A DNA stretch of 64,000 nucleotides from Mantis religiosa (taxonomy: Eukaryota > Arthropoda > Insecta > Mantodea > Mantidae). The position numbers and the translations under genes were made by a program. Below are positions 33,947 through 43,929 of this stretch, piece after piece. Location of the stretch: positions 100,256,711 through 100,320,710 of the forward strand of contig CM060947.1 in assembly GCA_030765055.1 (NCBI GenBank). The letters run 5' to 3'. Positions within the stretch are counted from its first letter, which is position 1. Every line of letters starts with the position of its first letter. Below the pieces are notes generated by a model. The model was not told the origin of the DNA and searched no databases. It saw only the letters and a list, made by a program, of their open reading frames with translations.

Positions 33947-34183
33947 ATGGCTACCACAAACACTTGTGCTACAGAAACAGACAGAAAGAAACTATCTGCG
34001 AAGACCACAAAAAATGTTTTTGGGCACGGAATCCCAATTAAAGGACAAGCAAGGGAAATTATATGTTCCGTAAGAAAATATTTTGAGGATGAAAGAGACA
34101 ATGGGAGTCCAATAATTCCCATTTCAAAAGTACTGGACAGAACCTCAGCTGCTGTTGGTGTAAGTAAGAATACCATAGAGTAG
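33947..34183 (+). CDS. Truncated transposase N-terminal DNA-binding domain (78 aa)
   Basis: Starts with ATG in the context CTCATGGCT. The protein is MATTNTCATETDRKK, then NVFGHGIPIKGQAREIICSV, RKYFEDERDNGSPIIPI, and SKVLDRTSAAVGVSKNTIE before a stop. The motifs REIICSV...YF, a proline-rich hinge and GVSKNTI form the bipartite helix-turn-helix that normally precedes a DDE/DDD domain in this transposase class. The frame is closed directly after the second helix. The homologous frame on the minus strand at 8597-8815 stops at nearly the same place, so the truncation is inherited by the family rather than local. A DNA-binding repressor role is possible but unproven. Confidence 0.75.
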   Translation: MATTNTCATETDRKKLSAKTTKNVFGHGIPIKGQAREIICSVRKYFEDERDNGSPIIPISKVLDRTSAAVGVSKNTIE

Positions 34184-35344
34184 GGAAAGAAATACGCTAG
34201 TAAAGAAAATCAGGCATGTACATCGCGGTTACAAACTCGTATGCTGTACTTAGGTAACTGCTCACTTATACGTGTAGACAGTCTTACGGCAATCTTACGA
34301 TTAATACTACAGTATACAAATTTCTAGGAATATGTGCGTGTGCATTACTGCAACTGACTGCAACCGAACTTCCACCTCCCCTCTACCCGTCACCTTCATT
34401 GCCTAGCACGTGGAGAGGGATGGTAAAGTGGCAATGGTGCTATCCCCTCTCTTTCCCCACTCCTTCAACTGTCAATCACCAACAATGCACCCATAATAGT
34501 ACTGGAAGACCGCAGATTAAAGTTGAGATAGGCTGTAAACATATAAAAAAATGTGCGGGTAATATTTTAAGTAATGTTTTAGGCTTTCACAAGGTTTGTC
34601 CAAGATGGGTGTCACATTTGTTGACACCTGATCAAAAGTTTCAAAGAAAAACTGTTCCTGAATTTGGAGCTCTACCATAAAAATCCCATTGAATTCTTGA
34701 GATGGCTTATTACCATGGATGTAACTTGGATACATCACTACACTCCAGAAAGTAAATCACAGTCAAAACAGTGGATTGCGCCAGGTGAACCAACTCTGAA
34801 AAAAAGGAAAGTCAATTTTGTCAGCTAATCAGGTTATTGCAGGTGTTTTCTGGGATGTGCAGGGAATTATTTTTATTGATTACTTGGAAAAGACTAAAAT
34901 TATTACTGATGGCTGCCATTCAAGCTTACTACAATGTTTGAGTGATGAGGTGAAAAGAAAAACACCTCTTTGGCAAAGAAAAAAGTCTTGTTTGTTCACG
35001 ACAATGCTCCAGCTCATTGTTCAGTCATTGCAGTGGGAAAGATGTGTAAATTAAAGTTTGTATTGTCTGAACATCCACCTTATTTGCTAGATTTAGCACC
35101 CAGTGATTAACCACCTGTTTCCGAACCTCAAAAAAAAATCTTGGAGTACGAAGGTTTCACAGCAATGAGGTCATTGATTGGTAAACAGCTGTTTTGAGGA
35201 ACATGATAAATCACACTACAGAGATGGTTTAATTAAATTCGAGCACCAATATCACAAATCTCCTTTCTGGAGATTATGTTGAGAAATAAAAATATATTTT
35301 TTTTTTATTGTGTGGCCTGGGACTTCTCAGCCAATCCTCGTGTA

Positions 35345-35817
35345 TTAAAATGTCTCAGTATTGTATAAAGTTAAAAGTTCTGTATAGCATTATTTTTGCT
35401 CTTTTTTATACTTGATAGAAAAAGTCTGACTTCTCTTTCTTCAACACAGGCCAGCAATTAATAGGGATCACTCTCCAGAATTAAAAAGCTTGAAAAAGAA
35501 ATTAATATCTCAGCCCTGTGTTATCAACCATTTAAATGTTTAGTGGAAATGCAATTACTCCTTTAGAACTAATTCATTAAAACAGAAGTTAAGAACAGTG
35601 AAGATAATATCTTCAAATCTTGGAAATTGATGACAGTATTGTTGAAATAAAAAGTAGGCACAAAAGAACAGATTTTTTTTTTTGTTTTTAGATACCCAGA
35701 GTATGTTTGCAAGGCTAGATTTCTGTTATCAGCTGGATGTCAAATGATCTTGGTGGTGGTTTTTGGAAGTTGAATAACAGATCGCTGTGTGGAATATTAC
35801 AATTGAACACACTGACC
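35345..35817. other. Spacer with one possible cryptic exon
   Basis: A good acceptor-like tract TTCTCTTTCTTCAACACAG ends at 35450. A 30-codon frame follows it (PAINRDHSPELKSLKKKL...) and ends in a stop. The phase does not connect directly to exon A, and no good donor is present. Otherwise nothing is seen. Confidence 0.4.
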
Positions 35818-35998
35818 TTATTAAATTTTAGATGAGTCGCATTTTTTACACATCTGCTTCACTTTCGTACCTATTTTGAGGACATGAGAGTCGCACAAGA
35901 GCCGTAGATGCAAACGAAGATTTGCGAAACATGTCCTCAAAATAGGTACGAAAGTGAAGCAGATGTGTAAAAAATGCGACTCATCTAAAATTTAATAA
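35818..35998. mobile_element. Perfect palindrome, 69-bp arms with 43-bp spacer (MITE-like)
   Basis: Arms 35818-35886 and 35930-35998 are identical when one is reversed and complemented (starting TTATTAAATTTTAGATGAG). The 43-base spacer is unique. Sequences just outside both arms resemble each other (ATTGAACACACTGACCTT on the left; CGATACACTGACCTT on the right), suggesting insertion into, or duplication of, Penelope-like sequence. No coding potential. Confidence 0.93.
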
Positions 35999-36029
35999 TT
36001 TTTCGCTTCACTGTGGTGTTCCAATACAG

Positions 36030-37660
36030 TTGAATCTCGATACACTGACCTTGTTCTTCCAGATGAAGATCTGCTCCCTTGTGAGCAGTTCTTAATGTTG
36101 TGTTATGTGTTCTAATAGTTTGGGTTCCAAATTAATGTTGTGATTTTCAAAAATTTGTGTGGTAACTACTAATTTTTCTTGGTATTTGTTTTTTATGCAT
36201 CTAGCATCAAATTTTTTTCCCCTTGCTTCCAAGCTCTGCTTAGTTTTCCCTATATAAATTTGGTTGCATTTATTACATTCTATTTGTTAGATACTAGATT
36301 TCTGTTCAGAGGAATGTTGTCTTAATTGGCAAAACCAAGTTTTTTTCATATTTGTTGGAGTCGCTTGGAAGTGTTTTCTAGTACATTTTATGAAAATGTT
36401 ACCATCAATACCATTGATGCTCTGATCTGTAGGTTTTAATTTCCTTAGAATAAGTTTCATTTAGAATAATTATAGCTTTATTAGGGTTAGTACAGTGGAC
36501 TTAAAATGTTTTCTGATGAACGAGAGGGTTGTGGGGGGAAATAGGAGAACTTGCTTATGGATTAATTGCACTAGGCCCCAGCATGATGCTGCATCAACAG
36601 ATGTATTGTTTGTCATAAGTGATGTTATTAAGGAGAATACAAGAAGATACGTAGCTATTTTATTCTATGCTTAATTCTATCTAAATGAAATCTGGATATC
36701 TTTTAACAAGTAATAATGCTTTTTATGATTACGCTAATGTTTAAGAAACATGTTTAAACAATTGTTTAAAGGAAAGATAATGTAAATGTATTTTTCAATA
36801 ATAATAAAAATAACAAAAAATATGCAATGGACTACTTTATGGATATATATTTTGTATGTAAATGTTATAGGTCATTTTACACAGATCAGTGCTAAGTGTA
36901 AAATATAAATTTTTCGATTATGAGTTATATTTAATTAGACTTTGAAAATACACATATAAAAGTATATATCATTAAGCTTTCCGGTAAACGATGATGATAA
37001 TAATAGTAATAATAATCATAATAATAGTGTAATGTAATGACTATTATTAAAGTGGGCAATAGAGAACATTTAATAATAATTTACTACATAATTTGGGTAT
37101 ATTTTGTCTGCTGATGTAAATCACACAAGTTTGATACAAAATATACTAATGATTCATGCATAAATGTTTTCTGGCTGTTTCTGGAAATGTTTTAAGTTCA
37201 CTTTTTTGGGAAAGTCATTTTTTGTGCTATTTCAATAATTTTGTTGTATTCTGTTTTGTATTCTTCTGCTCTGAGAGGGATGTTGACCAGTCTGTGTGCT
37301 GAACTATTGAAGATTGGCTTGTTTGTAGGATCTTAGGTTGTAGCCATTAGCTTTTATGTAGTTGTCTGTGTTGGTTTTCTGTAAATGCCAAAGTTTAGTC
37401 TGTTTTTATTTCTCATTATTTTTAGATCCAAAAATAGTAAATACTCATCTTTTTCTATTTCTACAGTGAACTTGATGCTTTTTTCTTGGATATTTAAAAG
37501 TTTTAGTGCATCACTGATGTGTTCTTTTTGGTACTATTGCAAAGATGTCATCTATATATCGTAATGGGGTCTATCATGAGGACATGGACCATGACCTTGA
37601 GCTTTTATGGGTGAAAATTCCGGCACACTGGTAGTGCTGATATGATCATCTCAACTAGTA
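36030..37660 (-). pseudogene. Penelope-like element 2, RT and GIY-YIG remnants split by AT-rich DNA
   Basis: The minus strand has an RT catalytic box RYIDDIFAIV at 37545-37575 with both Asp residues present, followed by TLAFTENQ-like residues and HRLVNIPLRAEEYKTEYNKI (about 37310-37220). Then about 700 bases of AT-rich sequence (36480-37190) separate it from the GIY-YIG part: IECNKCNQIYIGKTKQSLEAR (36290-36220), KKFDARCIKNKYQEKL and EPKLLEHITQH. Frameshifts are many. It is the same family as Penelope 1 by the RLVNIPL.AEEYKTEYNKI motif. Confidence 0.82.
36480..37190. other. AT-rich insert within Penelope 2, unidentified
   Basis: Rich in AAT/ATA triplets (for example 36790-36830 and 36990-37040). 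No frame, no tRNA-like box and no clear inverted ends were found. Confidence 0.4.
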
Positions 37661-38124
37661 ATTTAAAAAATACACCTGTGAAGATGTTACAAGTGAATGT
37701 AGCGAATGTGTATCGGGAACAAGTTACATTTGTTCTTAAATAGGCTAATAGGGATTAAATGGGCATGTTTTTGTTGAAGTGGGATAACCTTGAATGCTTT
37801 TTTTATATGTTTTGAAAGAGGGGTGATATGCGTAACTTGGTATCTGCTTCTAGACAACAGTGCAGCTCCCCACATAGAGAAACAGATAACCTTCATGTAT
37901 CTTCTTTTAAAAATCAGACTACTTAAAAATACCTTTTGTGACAGTAGTTCCAGAGGCTTCCAATTTCAGAAAGATCTACCATGCTCTGCAGATATATAAA
38001 AGCTGACGCAAGGCCAACAGTAGTTAGTAATTTCCATTAATTGACCTAAGAGTGGTCCAAACTATAAATCCTGGGCCTTAAAGTACTTACAGCATAGTAA
38101 TTCGCCATTAAGGTAGTTGTCTCG
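37661..38124. other. Spacer, nothing recognised
   Basis: The frames at 37687-37896 and 37790-37999 overlap on opposite strands and match nothing I know. Confidence 0.5.
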
Positions 38125-38310
38125 TGTATTTGAGAACTTCTAGTGGTTTACCGGGAAAAACACGAGTCAGTTGGAGAATTTAATGTTGTGCTGGCACGTT
38201 GGCCATAGTAGCTCAATGGTTAAGAGCAGGCGGATGGGGACTGGTAGATCTGTAGTTCAGAAACTGGCTAGGGCATTGAATTTTCCAGTATGACTCCACA
38301 TATCCGTTTT
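38125..38310 (+). mobile_element. SINE-like repeat with tRNA-like core, family 3, copy 1
   Basis: The core TTGGCCATAGTAGCTCAATGG with following GTTAAGAG resembles a tRNA A-box region, and a weak B box follows near 38255. The flank CTAGTGGTTTACCGGGAAAA with ACACGAGTC, and GGAGAATTTAATGT, are shared with the copy on the minus strand at 46905-47100. It is not a functional tRNA gene: the arms do not pair fully and there is no proper anticodon loop. Confidence 0.65.
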
Positions 38311-38345
38311 TCATCTTCTGTCACAATACTTACGTATATACACTA

Positions 38346-38890
38346 ATGTCTATTATAAAAGGTTTGAAATTGTCAATTGTTTTTGCTTCTTATACATTTG
38401 TATTAGTTCCACCTTCCTCTCCACAGCATTTAGAGCATCAAATGCTCCATCCTCTCCTGAGGCAATCTCATTGTACTTCCTCAAAACAGCTAATGCATGG
38501 CAGCTTTGCTGGTAAGTGTTTGGATTCCTGGTCACTCTTCGTCAACTACTTCTCCAAGGTGGCTGGAAACAATGTCTTCTAATGTGGGGAAAAAACGTGC
38601 TACTTTAACTCAAATTGCATAGTTAACAAAATCATTGTTACTGTTTCTTTAAGCTCCTTACAGGCATTTCCTACAGAGTATTCATTATGCCTGTATGTTC
38701 AGTGGTTAGTTTCATTACATTAGTCATCAAACACTCCTGGATGGTTTTCCATTAGCTTATTACATGCATTTAAACTAATTTGCTTCTTCCCACTGTTAAT
38801 GGTTTTCCTCTGTGGTACTTCTTCACTATTCAAACATTTAAATTTGCAATCAATTTGGAAAAACATTCTATATCTGCCACCATTTTAAGC
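38346..38890 (-). pseudogene. Possible pogo/Tigger-like transposase C-terminus
   Basis: The clean part is a 60-residue frame (38535-38353) ending in EDGAFDALNAVERKVELIQ and MYKKQKQLTISNLL, the kind of ...KQ.TI..FF/L end found in pogo-Tigger transposases and related CENP-B-like proteins. Degraded residues further along the minus strand (HRGKPLTVGRSKL near 38810) fit loosely. No DDE residues are seen. Other explanations are possible. Confidence 0.4.
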
Positions 38891-39665
38891 TAGGTGAAAA
38901 TGGAAGGAAATGGAAATTGATGGGAAAGTATCATTTAATGGCTTCTATAGAGCTTTTATTACCTGAAGAATTGAGTAAATATTAAGAATTATGAGTTTCC
39001 TTCTTAGGTTGTTAATAAGCTCTATGTTTTGCATTTAAGGAACCATTTAGAGAACTATTTTTTATACACCAAGTGAAACCAGTGCACTGGTAACCATACA
39101 GTAAACAGAAACACATGGTGATGTTTACATCTAGTCCAGTTATTTTTAACCCAGCCATTGTCGTCTCTATGCACACTCAAAACAAGTGGCTGTAAAAATT
39201 AATCACAGCCTTCTGAATACCATTTTAAATTTTTGCAGAGAAGAGTAAAAATAACAGGCGCCATGAAACCAAAGTATACAAGCAAGGGGTTAAAAAATAG
39301 TACACAGGTTTTATGACTAATAGTTTACAGTATTATATCAGCATATATTTACTTGTGATTTTTTTCCCCCTTTAGGAACCCATATGGCCATCGAAGGAAA
39401 AAAAATATTTTTATTTTTGCAACAACTTATTTTCTGTGCTTTTTTCCCCCTCTTTGTGAGATGTAAAAGTAAAGTTAATTTCCCCTTTTTTTAAGAGTTA
39501 AAACAAATGTTTCCTTTCCATATTTTTGCAATAACTTATTTTCTATGCTTGTTTTATTTTCTTTCTCTGTGTGAGATAGAAAATTAAAGTTTATCTATAT
39601 TATATATAAAGAGTTAAAACAAATGTTTCCTTTCCAGTTGAATAAAAAATTAAAAGCTTAACTAC
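38891..39665. other. Intron sequence, nothing recognised
   Basis: Low-complexity T- and A-rich DNA. A partly repeated string, AGAGTTAAAACAAATGTTTCC, occurs at about 39494 and 39609 (an imperfect local duplication of about 100 bases). Confidence 0.5.
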
Positions 39666-39770
39666 ATTAATATAATTTTGAGTCAAACTAGTACTCAATG
39701 CTTCATTTATTGCTAGTATTTACTTAGAATGCATTTTGTTAGGACTTTCCTAACATCAGCTGTTGTCAAT
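39666..39770 (-). repeat. Penelope 3 3'-end fragment
   Basis: Matches 49731-49837, the 3' end of Penelope 3, over about 105 bases (AATATAATTTTGAGTC, then TTTATTGCTAGTATTTAC, then GTTAGGACT) at about 85 percent. No coding sequence remains. It is a severely truncated second insertion of that family. Confidence 0.8.
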
Positions 39771-40311
39771 TAAATACATTATTATACAAGAACCCTTTGG
39801 CCATTAAAATTACTAGCAAATTTTAAAATTGTAGTCATACTGCAGTGACAGCTGTAGTCTGCTTTGGATGCATGCATTCTATATGATGCAGCCATGATTT
39901 TAACCTTCAAGCACAAAATAAATGGTCAATCAGGTGTAAGCACATCCTTTACAAAAGTTTATATTGTTCAAATTTTAATGTTTTCAATGTGTCCATGAAG
40001 TCTCTTGATAATTTTAAAGATGGCACTTGCAATCTGGTATAAGGGATAACTGCAAATTGGCAGAGAAGTTAATGGATTACAAGTTTTTTAAACTGTTATT
40101 TGTGGAGTACAATGACTGATTATTGCTTGGCTGCACATATTGATTGATGGGCTCTTATTTAAGCTGCAGCTTTGTAATAATTTTGAAATTATTGTATTGT
40201 GCAGATGTTAGATTTGAGTTAGTTTAGAATGGCAGTTATGTTCTAATCAGTAAAATGTCTAATATATTGTTTTGAAAGAAAGTAATGATTTACCATCTTT
40301 ATTTTTTTCAG
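39771..40311 (+). other. 3' end of intron before exon B
   Basis: Ends in the acceptor TTTATTTTTTTCAG (40298-40311). No gene or repeat recognised. Confidence 0.6.
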
Positions 40312-40429
40312 AAAGCTTTCCAAAAGGTGAATATTAAGACAGAGCTAAGTGGAGAGGTGCCAAAAGGCAGAGCACGTCCTCGTCCACCAAGTAAACGTAG
40401 TAGAAGCAAACTGGTTGAGGAACAACCTG
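40312..40429 (+). CDS. Internal coding exon B: basic linker of the host gene
   Basis: Acceptor TTTTTTTCAG, donor CCTG|GTAAGA, length 118 bases, phase 0 in and phase 1 out. It encodes KAFQKVNIKTELSGEVPKG followed by RARPRPPSKRSRSKLVEEQP, an Arg/Lys/Pro-rich stretch that looks like a nuclear localisation signal. It joins exon A (ends phase 0) and exon C (starts phase 1) without a stop. Both flanking introns are occupied by transposons, and the exon itself is free of them. The frame runs on past the donor into intron sequence only by chance. Confidence 0.75.
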
Positions 40430-40559
40430 GTAAGATAAAAGAAATTCTTATTACCATAAACTTTTGTATGCCAGTTTTTATTTTGCAAGAGAAAAATGTA
40501 TTTTCTGGTAACAACTGTAAGATTTCCAATTGTAACAGAATTCTCAAATAGCAAGAACT
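40430..40559 (+). other. Start of intron between exons B and C
   Basis: A short stretch of intron with no gene seen; coding similarity to a LINE begins shortly after. Confidence 0.6.
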
Positions 40560-41620
40560 TGTACATTTAAAATACCAGCTTACTCTAGAGCTTACCAATA
40601 CACCTTGAAATCAATGAAGCAGCAAGTATATACAGAGAAACATATGAAGGGACTATAAGATCCACAGAATACGATGCACCATTGGAAATGCTGAAGTAAT
40701 AAACACAGAAGATGTAAACAAGGACAATACATATTACAAAGAAATATTCACTGATTGAAGCAAAATACAGGAAGAAGTCTGAGCAGAAGCAGTCTCTTTC
40801 AAGCAAGGAGTTTTAGCAAGAAAAATAAAAGCCAAACTTCATGATGACTGCCCAATCAGGCAGAACAAGTAGCAATCCAAAGAGCACTAGAAACTCTAAA
40901 AGAACTTGATACTGCACCATGGGAGAGAAGCATCGCCTTATACACAGCCAAATAACATTAGTACAATTAAAAAGCAACAGTAAACACAATTAGTTGATAG
41001 AGGAAATTCACGAAAAAATCAAGAAACTAAACACCACTGGAACATAAATTTTGAATGGGTAGAAGCCCACGCTGGATTCATAGGTAATGAACTAGCAGAT
41101 AAAATAGCTAAGGAAGCAGCTCTTGAAAATTCTACCACCCTTATGTATTATAAGCAGCCTAAAAGCTCCATTGTCAGCAAAGTTAAGGAGGAAGAACTAG
41201 TTGAATGGCAATGACATTGGATCAGTACAACAAAAGAATCTATGTACAGACAATTAATTCTAACAGTAATCCAGAGGATGAAGCAAAATATCTTAATTGC
41301 TCTGACCCTAACATCAATAAACAATGGACATGGAAAAGCTAAAGGATATCTTCACAAGATACACATAATAGAAGATAAGCATAATATGTTCCTGCCCAAT
41401 GGAAGAACAGACGGTGCAACACCTAATATATAGATGCCCCAAACTTGAGAAGGAAAATCTTGGAGACATGCATGCAATCAAACTGCAAAAGAACAAATGG
41501 TCAGTGACCAAGGAGATTCTTAACAACTACCCAGATGACTTCAATGCTTTTGTTAAAAGATTAAACTTTGATACACTGAACTAAATAAAAATTCAATGAC
41601 AAATGCAATGCGAATATGTA
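40560..41620 (+). pseudogene. LINE fragment (LINE 4): RNase H and C-terminus
   Basis: Across frames: YKEIFTD-SKI near 40740 (the RNase H TDGS/TDxSK entry, with a stop inside), then ARKIKAKLHDDCPI, then FEWVEAHAGFIGNELADKIA with KEAA at 41055-41130 (the RNase H H..G..GNE.AD motif), LIL-like and INNGHGKAKGYLHKI near 41315, and a final stretch to about 41585. The motif order and H-x-G-x-x-GNELAD spacing fit an R1- or LOA-type element. Only the 3' third remains; the RT is absent. It is a different LINE type from 11830-16976. Confidence 0.8.
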
Positions 41621-41945
41621 AATACTAGAAAGCATGCACAAGTAGATTATATATAGACAAACCACAACTATAAACCAGCAACAAATTCAACAAAGTTGTT
41701 TGTAGTATTACATCATGTAATGGAGCATACTCAGTAAGGCATTAAAAAATAACAAAAAAAAAAAATAATAACCATAGCTTGCTCATACCGGCACATATTT
41801 TCAAATTAATCAGTCTCATTTGCACATTGGAACTAATGTTGCATTGCTTCTGAAGCAGACTATAAAATATCATCTCTAAGGCCCAGATAGTTAAGTACTA
41901 AAAATCAGTAAAATATGTACATATACATTGTCTGGAAAGCATTAC
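41621..41945. other. Spacer before gypsy copy B
   Basis: AT-rich, with an A-run at about 41754. Nothing recognised. Confidence 0.5.
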
Positions 41946-42335
41946 TGCGACAAGTGTGGCTGGCGCACACAAATGGACAGATAGTGCAACGCAGAGATAA
42001 AAAGCTTGCCAAAACAGATAAAGATAGATAACTGGAAGGTTCGTCTTTCTAGTGCCTTCTTGTTTTATGCAGAACATTTGATTAATATCTAGAACAATGA
42101 GTAGAGGTGTAAAAAGGAAGTCACGGTTAGTTGTTGGACAGTCATAACTGAACTGGATAATCGTGTGCGTGTAGCTGTGTTTTGAAGTGAACTCTTTTGT
42201 TTGTGGTGGACGACTCGAAGGTTGTATTTGTGTATGTTACATAATTCTATTTCTGCTGCCAAGGGTGTACAAACTGTCTTTCTATGGAAATAAAGAGCAT
42301 TCTGAATGTCTGCAAATTGGACTTTTAATTCACAG
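41946..42335 (+). repeat. 5' LTR of gypsy copy B
   Basis: Starts TGCGACAAG and is closely similar to 45660-46066. Candidate polyadenylation signal AATAAAGAGC near 42290. It lacks the last 20 or so bases of the LTR, ending directly before the primer-binding site TGGTGTCAGAAGTGG (42337-42351). Confidence 0.9.
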
Positions 42336-42419
42336 TTGGTGTCAGAAGTGGAACATAGGACAATAGACGCTTCTTTGGCAAAAATTCTAGAAGAGCTGAA
42401 AGAAATGAGAAATAGCGAA

Positions 42420-43440
42420 TGAGAACCTCGCTGCGAAAACAGAAGCGGCAAATAACCTGGCCGCAGAGCTAAAAGAAATGACGGCGAATGACACCCTCGC
42501 TGCGAAGACGGAGGTGGCAAATAGCAACTTGGCCGCGACGATAACCGCAAAGATGACCGAATTAGCCACAGAAATGGGAGCAGCGAACAACAGCCTGGCC
42601 ACAGAAATGAAGGCCGAATTATCCGAAATGAAGTCTGCGAACGAAGCCCTCGCTGCCAAATTTGAGAAGCAGTTGGCTGCTGTGCAGGAGATGGGCGGGC
42701 GCGTCGAGGACCTGGCGCACCGTGTTAATGACCTAGAGGAAAAGGCCGGCAGCAACACCAAGTCCCTGAATGCCATGGTGGAGGACATCGTCGGCAGAAG
42801 GATGAAGGATTTAAAGGCCAACTTGCCGGGATGCAATGCATCAGACCACCAAAGTACTACGGCACTCAACGTTCAAACTCTTCTGCCGCCAATTCGATAC
42901 AGTGGCCAAGCACAACAAGTTGTCACCAGAGGAAGAGGTGGCACAGCTAATAGCCAGCCTACAGGGATGGGCCGCAGAGGTCCTGAACGCGTTCTAGAAG
43001 TGGTGGCGCCAAGGACATTTGAGAGACCCTGGAGAACCGCTTTGGAAACCACTGCTTGGCTGCAGCCTACTGCAGCCAATTGAAGTCAAAGTCACAGCAG
43101 CCAGGGGAGACGATGCAGGAGTTCGCCCTGGCCATTGAACAGCTGGCCAGCAAAGCCTTAGTCGACCTCCTACCCGAGTTCGTATCCCTGAAAGTGGCCT
43201 ACACCGTCGACGGGGTACGAGACGCCGAGATACGTCAGTGCCTAATGCTTGGCGACTACAGACCATCCACGAGGCGCTAACGGCAGTATTGATGATGGAG
43301 GCGGCCAAGGTGACGGCTACCCCGACCTCGAGGAGTATCTGCTACACTGGAGACCGAAGGCAGATGAGGGATGCCAGCGAATACCAAGTGGCATGTGTTG
43401 GTGGTGTGGCCAACCCAGAGGTGCTACTCCCATTAGTTCT
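42420..43440 (+). pseudogene. Gypsy copy B gag
   Basis: A 201-residue frame (42478-43083) carries the coiled-coil region seen in copies A and C (ALAAKTEVANSNLAATITA, EMKSANEALAAKFEKQLAA, VNDLEEKAGSNTKSLNAMV), then the frame breaks. The gag core continues in other frames with EEVAQLIASLQG-like and QLKSKSQQPGETMQEFALAI with EQLASKALVDLLPEF (43080-43180), and IRQCLMLGDYR near 43230. At least three frameshifts. A region at 43440-43930 has no gypsy similarity I can trace and may be an unrelated insert. Confidence 0.85.
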
Positions 43441-43929
43441 TGACCCGTAGAACAAGGACTGGGCCTCCTTGTACCAGGGAGTTACCGAGCTGTCCCTAAA
43501 GGGCGCCCGATGTCTCCGTGGGGCTTTCTATTGGGCAAGACCTTATTACTTTACCATCTGGTCCTGTGAGCTTAAGACGGGATGGAAGAGGGTGCGCCAC
43601 TTACGCGTGCCAACACCAAAATGGCAAGACTAGTGCTTACGCGCGCTTGTGTCAAATAGGAAGGCTACCGAACAACCTCGGTGGGGCCGCCTGATGATCT
43701 AGCACACCTACTAGCTATGCTGGCTAGTACGCGGGAATATTAATGGCTTCCCTCAACCCCGTCCGGTACCATACCCGATCTTCCATGGGTATCGGGAACC
43801 ACTGCCCCCTCGAGTCCAACCCAATCCGAACAACTCCCCAGCAGGGAGGGGCTCGAATGTTCGGCCCGAGGTTTCTCTCCAGCCGGGACACCTGGAAAGG
43901 CTGCACACATCAGGGAGACCAGCCGGAAA

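Larger units (their letters stand above)
33313..34496 (+). mobile_element. 1.2-kb TA-flanked DNA transposon inserted in mariner 2
   Basis: Inverted ends: TAATGGGTGCATT...GTTGGTGATTG at the left and the complement at the right (GTCAATCACCAACAATGCAC then CCATAA), flanked by TA at 33311-33312 and 34497-34498. The two sides are consecutive mariner sequence (DIIEKITSF before, VLEDRRLKL after, one frame step apart). It carries the 78-residue DNA-binding frame at 33947-34183 and no catalytic domain. Similarity to 8182-9201 extends over the ends (shared GTGATTG), the X-box-like palindrome, the protein and the sequence just after it (GGGAAAGAAA). It belongs to the same non-autonomous family. Confidence 0.88.
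32913..35342 (+). mobile_element. Mariner 2, split by a nested DNA transposon
   Basis: The right end reads GACTTCTCAGCCAATCCTCG, the typical mariner terminal repeat; the left end has the matching GTAGGCTGG-ATGTCCTGGGCC in inverse. TA flanks at 32911-32912 and 35343-35344. The N-terminal transposase lies before the inserted element: KEIKEEMDSTLKKL, a degraded PS-TM stretch, DVPCSGRPVKVTTLDIIEKI (33120-33300). After the insert: VLEDRRLKL (34500), LGFHKVCPRWVSHLLTPDQK (34575-34635), the AYYHGCNLD and VIAGVFWDVQGIIFIDYL region (34840-34890), a degraded FVHDNAPAH near 35000 and LLDLAPSD near 35090. Stops and shifts are many. Without the 1184-base insert the mariner is about 1.25 kb, the normal size. 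Confidence 0.92.

Noticed and set aside
38199..38280. Intact tRNA gene at the family 3 repeat
   Set aside because: No convincing acceptor stem or anticodon arm, and the sequence recurs as a dispersed repeat.
42387..42869. 160-codon minus-strand frame in copy B
   Set aside because: Antisense of gag coiled coil.
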